This document shows positions 5,534-10,574 of a stretch of DNA of 10,574 nucleotides, one piece after another. Made by a program: the position numbers and the translations under genes. Each line of letters starts with the position of its first letter. Position 1 is the stretch's first letter. Location: positions 1-10,574 of the forward strand of contig CAYNIY010000049.1 of NCBI GenBank assembly GCA_964397525.1, in the 5' to 3' direction. The DNA comes from Syntrophopropionicum sp964397525. Its GTDB lineage: Bacteria > Bacillota > Desulfotomaculia > Desulfotomaculales > Pelotomaculaceae. Below the pieces are notes generated by a model. That model had not been told where the DNA came from. It saw nothing but the letters and a program-made list of their open reading frames with translations, and ran no database searches.

Positions 5534-7969
5534 ATGTATGGTAAATTTACTGAGAGGGCACAAAAGGTACTGGTGTTTGCCCGGGATGAAGCAAAAAGTG
5601 TTAATTACCCTAATATCGGAACAGAACATTTGCTGCTGGGACTGCTCCAGGAAGGAGAAAGCGTTGCGGCCAAAGTTCTTTCTGCATTAGGAATAAATAC
5701 CGAAAACGTGGCTGAGGCTGTATCACAGCTGGTAGAAGCTAGCGACGAGCAGTTCCAGGGAGAACCAGCCCTTACGGCCAGGGCTAAAAAAGTGCTGGAA
5801 CTATCTTTAGACGAAGCACGCCGGATGGGTAACAATTATGTCGGGCCTGAACACCTGCTCCTGGGCCTGATCCGGGAAGGCGAAGGCGTTGCGGCCAGGA
5901 TTTTAAATGCCGCCGGCGCTGATTATCGCAGGCTGAGAACCATGATTGCCCATCTGCAGGGAGGACAGGCTCCACAAGAAGAGCAGGCTGATGGCCAGGC
6001 TAAAGTCAGCCCAACTCAAACCCTGGATCAGTTTGGGCGCGACCTTACGGCCATGGCCAAAGAAGATAAACTGGATCCTGTAGTAGGCAGGGAAAAAGAA
6101 ATTGAAAGAGTGATCCAGGTGCTGAGCAGGCGGACCAAGAATAATCCTGTGTTAATCGGTGAGCCTGGTGTCGGGAAGACTGCTGTAGCCGAGGGGCTGG
6201 CCCAGCGGATTACGTCTGGTAACGTCCCTGAAATTCTGCTCGATAAAAAAGTGGTTACCCTTGATATGGGTTCTGTCGTAGCCGGCACCAAATACCGGGG
6301 GGAATTTGAGGAACGCCTTAAAAAAATCATTGAAGAGATCCGTCAGGCCGGAAATATTATCATGTTTATTGATGAACTGCACACGTTGGTGGGCGCTGGT
6401 GCGGCGGAGGGAGCCATAGATGCCGCCAATATATTGAAGCCGGCGCTGGCCAGGGGTGAACTTCAGTGCATAGGCGCTACTACTCTTGATGAGTACCGCA
6501 AATATATCGAAAAGGATGCCGCTCTTGAACGTCGTTTCCAGCCAATAACCGTGGCAGAGCCGACAGTGGAAGAAACAATTCAGATTTTGAAAGGGCTCCG
6601 GGACAAATACGAAGCGCACCACAGGGTGAGAATTACCGACGCTGCTCTTGACGCGGCCGCAAGATTGTCCAGCCGTTATATAACTGACCGTTTCCTGCCG
6701 GATAAGGCTATCGACTTGATGGATGAAGCTGGCTCCAGGGTGAGGCTGCAGGCATTTATCGCCCCGCCTGACCTGAAAGATATGGAAAAGGAACTGGAGA
6801 TTCTGCAAAAAGAAAAGGAAGCTGCAGTAGACGGCCAGGAATTTGAAAAGGCTGCCGAATTGAGGGACCAGGAGCAGAAGCTGCGGGCTGAGTTGGAAGA
6901 ACGCAGGGAGTCGTGGAAACAGAGAAAAAGCGGTGTGGATCTGGTGGTTGACGAGGAAGTAATTGCTCACATTGTATCGAGCTGGACCGGTGTTCCGGTG
7001 CAGAAGCTGTCAGAGGGAGAATCTGAGAGACTATTAAAAATGGAAGAAGTGCTGCACCAGCGCGTAGTCGGACAGGATGAAGCGATCAAGGCGGTATCAA
7101 GGGCCATCCGCAGGGCAAGGGCTGGCTTGAAAGACCCCAAGCGTCCCATAGGCTCCTTTATCTTTTTGGGGCCAACGGGAGTTGGCAAAACCGAGCTGGC
7201 GAGGACCCTGGCGGATGTTCTGTTTGGCAGCGAGGACGCGATGGTCAGAATCGACATGTCCGAGTATATGGAAAAATTTGCAGTTTCGCGGCTGGTTGGC
7301 GCGCCTCCAGGTTATGTTGGATATGATGAGGGCGGACAGCTTACCGAGGCTGTGAGGCGCAGGCCTTATACGGTGGTCCTCCTGGATGAAATTGAGAAAG
7401 CCCACCCCGATGTCTTCAATATCCTGCTGCAGGTAATGGAGGACGGCAGGCTGACTGATGCCAAGGGGCGCACAGTTGATTTTAGAAATACTGTGTTGAT
7501 CATGACCTCAAACGTAGGCCTGCAAGCAGTTGGGAAAGATATTGTCATGGGTTTCAAGACAGGAGAACAGGAAAAATCCGATTACGGTGATATGAAGAAA
7601 AGGATAACCGGGGAACTGCGCCGGATTTTCCGTCCCGAATTTCTCAACCGGATCGATGAAACAATAGTCTTCCATGCCCTTACCAAAGAGCATATCAGAG
7701 AAATAGTGGGCTTGATGCTGAAAGAGGTTGCCGCCAGAATGGCGGAAAACGATATCGCGATTGATGTTTCCGAACCGGTAAAGGACCTGCTGGCCAAAGA
7801 GGGGTACGATGAGGCCTTCGGTGCCAGGCCACTGCGGCGGGCTATTTTACGCTTGGTAGAAGACCGCCTGTCTGAGGAGCTTTTAAGGGGTACTTTCCAG
7901 CCTGGCAGCAAGGTATTGCTGGAACTTGACGAAACGGGGAATGCCATCAAGGTTGTAAAAAAAGATTGA
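5534..7969 (+). CDS. clpC: ClpC, AAA+ unfoldase of the ClpCP protease
   Basis: This 811-residue HSP100 ATPase unfolds client proteins and threads them into ClpP. Two Clp-N repeats span about 1-70 and 80-142; E31 (GTEHLLLGL) and E106 (GPEHLLLGL) correspond to the two glutamates that bind phosphoarginine in B. subtilis ClpC. The first ATPase module has Walker A GEPGVGKT (209-216), Walker B IIMFIDE (275-281) and arginines R333/R334. The middle domain (about 415-460) is a coiled coil with a UVR motif (EFEKAAELRD, 436-445), the docking site for adaptors such as MecA or McsB. The second ATPase module has GPTGVGKT (546-553) and VVLLDE (614-619). The loop at 671-674 reads VMGF, in the place of the VGF tripeptide that contacts ClpP. 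The C-terminal small domain runs from about 710 to the end. The start is ATG 5534 with GGAGG 8 bases upstream. A strong terminator follows. Expression should be controlled by the CtsR box ahead of ctsR; I saw no CtsR box directly before clpC. Confidence 0.97.
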   Translation: MYGKFTERAQKVLVFARDEAKSVNYPNIGTEHLLLGLLQEGESVAAKVLSALGINTENVAEAVSQLVEASDEQFQGEPALTARAKKVLELSLDEARRMGNNYVGPEHLLLGLIREGEGVAARILNAAGADYRRLRTMIAHLQGGQAPQEEQADGQAKVSPTQTLDQFGRDLTAMAKEDKLDPVVGREKEIERVIQVLSRRTKNNPVLIGEPGVGKTAVAEGLAQRITSGNVPEILLDKKVVTLDMGSVVAGTKYRGEFEERLKKIIEEIRQAGNIIMFIDELHTLVGAGAAEGAIDAANILKPALARGELQCIGATTLDEYRKYIEKDAALERRFQPITVAEPTVEETIQILKGLRDKYEAHHRVRITDAALDAAARLSSRYITDRFLPDKAIDLMDEAGSRVRLQAFIAPPDLKDMEKELEILQKEKEAAVDGQEFEKAAELRDQEQKLRAELEERRESWKQRKSGVDLVVDEEVIAHIVSSWTGVPVQKLSEGESERLLKMEEVLHQRVVGQDEAIKAVSRAIRRARAGLKDPKRPIGSFIFLGPTGVGKTELARTLADVLFGSEDAMVRIDMSEYMEKFAVSRLVGAPPGYVGYDEGGQLTEAVRRRPYTVVLLDEIEKAHPDVFNILLQVMEDGRLTDAKGRTVDFRNTVLIMTSNVGLQAVGKDIVMGFKTGEQEKSDYGDMKKRITGELRRIFRPEFLNRIDETIVFHALTKEHIREIVGLMLKEVAARMAENDIAIDVSEPVKDLLAKEGYDEAFGARPLRRAILRLVEDRLSEELLRGTFQPGSKVLLELDETGNAIKVVKKD

Positions 7970-7973
7970 TCTG

Positions 7974-8008
7974 GTGGATACACCTTTGTGGGTGTATCCA
8001 CTTCTTTT
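7974..8008 (+). terminator. Rho-independent terminator after clpC
   Basis: An 11-bp perfect stem (GTGGATACACC at 7974-7984, GGTGTATCCAC at 7991-8001) with a 6-base loop is followed directly by TTCTTTT. It begins 5 bases after the clpC stop and should end the CtsR-controlled transcript before radA. Confidence 0.88.
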
Positions 8009-8054
8009 AAAGGAATTAAAATCGCAAGTGCCAATGGAATAAAAGCATTAAAAA

Positions 8055-8063
8055 TGTTATAAT
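8055..8063 (+). promoter_or_regulatory. Extended -10 promoter for radA-disA
   Basis: TGTTATAAT is a perfect -10 hexamer with the TGn extension. The -35 position (about 8035-8040, TGGAAT) matches TTGACA poorly, as is common for extended -10 promoters. Transcription would start near 8070, giving a leader of roughly 25 bases. No CtsR box is seen here. Confidence 0.65.
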
Positions 8064-8096
8064 TTAGAAATAATAAAGCTTGGAGTAATTTGTTTG

Positions 8097-9449
8097 ATGC
8101 GTACAAAGACCAAATACCTGTGCCAGGAATGCGGACAGCAGTCAACCATGTGGCTGGGGCGCTGCCCCGGCTGCGGCGCCTGGAACAGCCTGGTGGAAGA
8201 GACCATCAGCCCCCGGAAAGCTGCCGGATCTACTGCCTTTACAGCGGATGCGCCGCGCCCGGTCACGGAAGTGCCCGTATCGGAGGAAGAGCGTTTTTCC
8301 ACAAAGCTGGGTGAAATGGATCGGGTACTTGGTGGGGGCCTGGTGCCGGGTTCTCTGATTTTGCTTGGAGGCGACCCGGGAATTGGGAAGTCGACCCTAA
8401 TGCTGCAGATTTCTCAACTGCTCAGCACCCGCATGCAGGTTCTTTACGTTTCGGGTGAAGAATCAGCACGCCAAGTCCGGCTCAGAGCCGATCGCCTGGG
8501 AGCGCTATCACCGGGTTTGTTGCTTTTGTCTGAAACAGACATAGACATCCTGGAACGGCACTTGAGGGATTTGTCGCCCCCGGTGGCAGTTATTGACTCT
8601 ATTCAGACGATGTTCAAAAGCGACCTGGGTTCTGCCCCGGGCAGCGTGGGGCAGGTGCGCGAGTGCGCGGCCCAGCTTATGCGTCTGGCCAAAACAACAG
8701 GAACAACAATTTTTTTGGTCGGGCATGTGACAAAAGAAGGAGTGATTGCCGGCCCGCGGGTGCTGGAGCACATGGTTGACACCGTTCTCTACCTGGAAGG
8801 GGACCGGCACCAGTTCTTCCGCATCCTGCGCTGTGTAAAAAATAGATTTGGCTCAACAAACGAAATAGGTATTTTTGAAATGAGCGGCAGCGGCCTGCTG
8901 GAGGTAACCAATCCATCTGCATTATTTCTAGTCCAGCGTTCGCAGGGAGGAGTGCCCGGGTCTGCGGTTGTTGCCGCACTTGAGGGTACCAGGCCCCTGC
9001 TGGTGGAGATACAGGCCCTTGTATCACCAACGGGATTCGGCGTGCCCCGGCGGATGACCGCAGGAGTAGATTATAACCGGGTTGCCCTGATAGCTGCCGT
9101 TTTGGAAAAGAGAGTTGGCTTAAACCTGGGCAGCCACGACATTTACGTCAATGCAGTAGGCGGGGTAAAGATCGATGAGCCCGCGGTAGACCTGGCCATC
9201 GCTTGTGCTTTAACCTCCAGTTTCCGGGATGTCCCCGTGGATAACAGCATGGCTTTTGCTGGAGAAATTGGGCTTACCGGTGAACTGCGTCCGGTTACCG
9301 GCGTGGAAAAAAGAGTTAGGGAAGCATTTAAACTTGGCTTCAGCCGATTTTTATTGTCTTCACAAAGCGCCGTGGATCATGTTGGAGAAACGGGCATACT
9401 GACAGCGGACACTCTGGCGGCAGCACTGGAACTGGCTTTAATGGTGTGA
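8097..9449 (+). CDS. radA: RadA (Sms), DNA repair and branch-migration ATPase
   Basis: The 450-residue product is a RecA-like ATPase that helps process recombination intermediates. A four-cysteine zinc finger opens the protein (C9, C12, C23, C26). The ATPase core has Walker A GDPGIGKST (92-100) and Walker B VAVIDS (163-168), followed by the RadA-specific KNRFG motif (248-252) needed for branch migration. Residues about 285-450 form the Lon-protease-like C-terminal domain (GGVKIDEPAVDLAIA at 355-369). Length and domain order are normal for the family. The start is ambiguous by one codon: TTG 8094 lies 8 bases after GGAG (8082-8085) and ATG 8097 lies 11 bases after it. I prefer the ATG for its codon, but either is plausible. 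In B. subtilis RadA interacts with DisA and lowers its cyclase activity, and the adjacent disA fits that. The gene has its own promoter and follows the clpC terminator. Confidence 0.95.
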   Translation: MRTKTKYLCQECGQQSTMWLGRCPGCGAWNSLVEETISPRKAAGSTAFTADAPRPVTEVPVSEEERFSTKLGEMDRVLGGGLVPGSLILLGGDPGIGKSTLMLQISQLLSTRMQVLYVSGEESARQVRLRADRLGALSPGLLLLSETDIDILERHLRDLSPPVAVIDSIQTMFKSDLGSAPGSVGQVRECAAQLMRLAKTTGTTIFLVGHVTKEGVIAGPRVLEHMVDTVLYLEGDRHQFFRILRCVKNRFGSTNEIGIFEMSGSGLLEVTNPSALFLVQRSQGGVPGSAVVAALEGTRPLLVEIQALVSPTGFGVPRRMTAGVDYNRVALIAAVLEKRVGLNLGSHDIYVNAVGGVKIDEPAVDLAIACALTSSFRDVPVDNSMAFAGEIGLTGELRPVTGVEKRVREAFKLGFSRFLLSSQSAVDHVGETGILTADTLAAALELALMV

Positions 9450-9453
9450 GGTG
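9448..9453 (+). promoter_or_regulatory. Shine-Dalgarno deciding the disA start
   Basis: GAGGTG overlaps the radA stop codon and lies 6 bases before GTG 9460. The other candidate, GTG 9451, is itself part of this site and has no good ribosome-binding sequence upstream. Confidence 0.6.
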
Positions 9454-9459
9454 GATCTT

Positions 9460-10524
9460 GTGAAAGAAGATAAAATGGCAGGTGAATTACTGAAAGTATT
9501 ACGCGCGGTAGCACCCGGCACCCCTCTGCGGGAGGGCCTCGAAAACATACTCAGTGCAAAAACCGGCGGCTTGATAGTAATTGGCGATTCACCTGAGGTT
9601 ATGAAAATCACTGAAGGCGGCTTTGTGATCAATGCTGACTTCTCCCCTGCCGGGCTTTACGAGCTGGCTAAAATGGATGGAGCCATAATATTAAGTAAGG
9701 ACGTCAGAAAAATTCTGGCTGCCAACACCCAGCTGGTTCCAGACCAGAATATTCCGTCAAGCGAAACGGGGATACGTCATCGTTCTGCGGAAAGGGCCGC
9801 GATACAGACTGACACTTTGGTAATTTCCATATCCCAGCGCCGCGGCGTCATAACAACCTATAAAGGACCCTTGAAATATGTTCTCAAAGATCTCAGCGTT
9901 TTACTGACAAAAGCCAACCAGGCCATCCAGACGCTTGAAAAATACCGCTCGGTCCTGGATAAAGTGCTGCTGGTGCTGAGTACTCTTGAGTTTACTGATG
10001 CTGTAACCCTGTTTGATGTGGCCAAGGCCATTCAAAGGGTTGAGATGGTTACAAAAGTAGTCAAGGAAATAAATAGATATATCAGTGAACTGGGTGTTGA
10101 GGGCCGCCTGATATCAATGCAGATGGAAGAATTGGTGGCCAGCACAGAGGACGAAGGGCTGCTGGTAATCCAGGATTACGCGATGACCATGGGTGAGATA
10201 ACACCTGCCGATATCCTGAATATAATCAGAAGCTGGCCGGCTGAAGATATTCTTGACCTGGCTATGATCTCCAGGGCGCTTGGTTATCCGAGCAGTCCCG
10301 GTATTCTTGACCAGCACGTTATGCCCAGGGGTTATCGAATTTTAGACAAGATACCAAGGCTGCCGCTGCCTGTGATTGATAACATGATCAAAACTTTTGG
10401 GACGCTCAGCTGTATCCTTGTAGCCACAATAGAAGAGCTTGATGGGGTTGAAGGTATTGGAGAAGTCCGTGCCCGTTCCATCAAGGAAGGGCTGAACCGT
10501 TTGCGCGAACAGGTCATGCAGTAA
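9460..10524 (+). CDS. disA: DisA, DNA-integrity-scanning diadenylate cyclase
   Basis: The 354-residue product should make cyclic di-AMP from two ATP molecules while scanning DNA; stalling at branched DNA lowers its activity and signals damage. The N-terminal DAC domain (about 15-140) carries the catalytic DGA motif (73-75, in KMDGAIIL) and RHR (106-108, in GIRHRSAERAA). A helical linker follows (about 145-290), including LTKANQAIQTLEKY (149-162). The C-terminal helix-hairpin-helix DNA-binding region has VEGIGEVRARSI (330-341). B. subtilis DisA is about 360 residues, so the length is normal with a slightly short tail. I chose GTG 9460 because GAGGTG lies 6 bases before it; GTG 9451 would add MDL. 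The gene starts 10 bases after radA ends, and its ribosome-binding site lies over the radA stop, so the two are probably co-transcribed and translationally coupled. No convincing terminator is seen in the 50 bases left after the stop. Confidence 0.96.
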   Translation: MKEDKMAGELLKVLRAVAPGTPLREGLENILSAKTGGLIVIGDSPEVMKITEGGFVINADFSPAGLYELAKMDGAIILSKDVRKILAANTQLVPDQNIPSSETGIRHRSAERAAIQTDTLVISISQRRGVITTYKGPLKYVLKDLSVLLTKANQAIQTLEKYRSVLDKVLLVLSTLEFTDAVTLFDVAKAIQRVEMVTKVVKEINRYISELGVEGRLISMQMEELVASTEDEGLLVIQDYAMTMGEITPADILNIIRSWPAEDILDLAMISRALGYPSSPGILDQHVMPRGYRILDKIPRLPLPVIDNMIKTFGTLSCILVATIEELDGVEGIGEVRARSIKEGLNRLREQVMQ

Positions 10525-10574
10525 TGGAGAAGTAAAAAAGCAGATCATGGCAGTATTATGCCTTATAAATTTTT

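Noticed and set aside
6152..6970. Open frame of 272 codons on the minus strand, antisense to clpC
   Set aside because: clpC is certain on the plus strand here, including both ATPase-domain motifs. The antisense product has low-complexity Phe/Leu/Ser content and no family resemblance; I saw no ribosome-binding or promoter support.
10548..10574. Short inverted repeat GGCA/TGCC followed by TTATAAATTTTT after disA
   Set aside because: A 4-bp stem is too weak for a terminator, and the window ends here. It could instead be part of a promoter for the next gene; I cannot decide.

Overview
The window reads as chromosomal DNA of a low-to-mid GC Gram-positive bacterium of the Firmicutes. The main evidence is the order ctsR-mcsA-mcsB-clpC-radA-disA, which is the class III heat-shock (clpC) cluster known from Bacillus and many Clostridia. 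The strong Shine-Dalgarno sequences and several TTG/GTG starts agree with this. The split methionine synthase beside it suggests an anaerobic clostridial lineage. The Desulfotomaculum/Pelotomaculum group (Peptococcaceae) is my best guess, but this is inference and not shown by the sequence. I see no mobile elements, CRISPR arrays, rRNA or tRNA genes, and no broken genes.

Layout. Bases 21-50 hold a strong hairpin terminator. The minus strand then carries a two-gene operon read right to left. First is a small cobalamin-dependent methionine synthase reactivation-domain protein (2501-3148). Second, overlapping it by one base, is a MetH-like methionine synthase (84-2501) with homocysteine, folate and cobalamin modules but no reactivation domain of its own. 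The divergent intergenic region (3149-3389) carries a probable promoter on each strand, a 12-bp palindrome and a well-matched CtsR operator in front of ctsR. On the plus strand follow ctsR (3390-3851), mcsA (3899-4426), mcsB (4427-5488) and clpC (5534-7969), closed by an 11-bp terminator hairpin (7974-8008). A fresh extended -10 promoter (8055-8063) then drives radA (8097-9449) and disA (9460-10524).

How the genes work together. CtsR represses its own operon. McsB, activated by McsA, phosphorylates arginines on CtsR and on damaged proteins. ClpC recognises phosphoarginine-tagged clients through its N-domain and feeds them to ClpP, which is not encoded here. RadA is a DNA-branch-migration ATPase and DisA a DNA-scanning c-di-AMP synthase; they form a genome-integrity pair that here appears transcriptionally separate from the heat-shock block. 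The minus-strand pair makes methionine from homocysteine and methyl-tetrahydrofolate, with the small protein re-methylating oxidised cobalamin using AdoMet.

The window is mostly a well-known conserved region; I do not see a wholly undescribed system. The points most worth a second look are the degenerate phosphoarginine-pocket motif (RDxxRA) at the McsB C-terminus, a Gly-to-Ser change in the CtsR wing loop thought to act as the heat sensor, the physical split of methionine synthase, and the terminator/promoter pair that uncouples radA-disA from CtsR control. Several start codons were moved inward from the longest open frames on promoter, operator or Shine-Dalgarno evidence (ctsR, clpC, disA).
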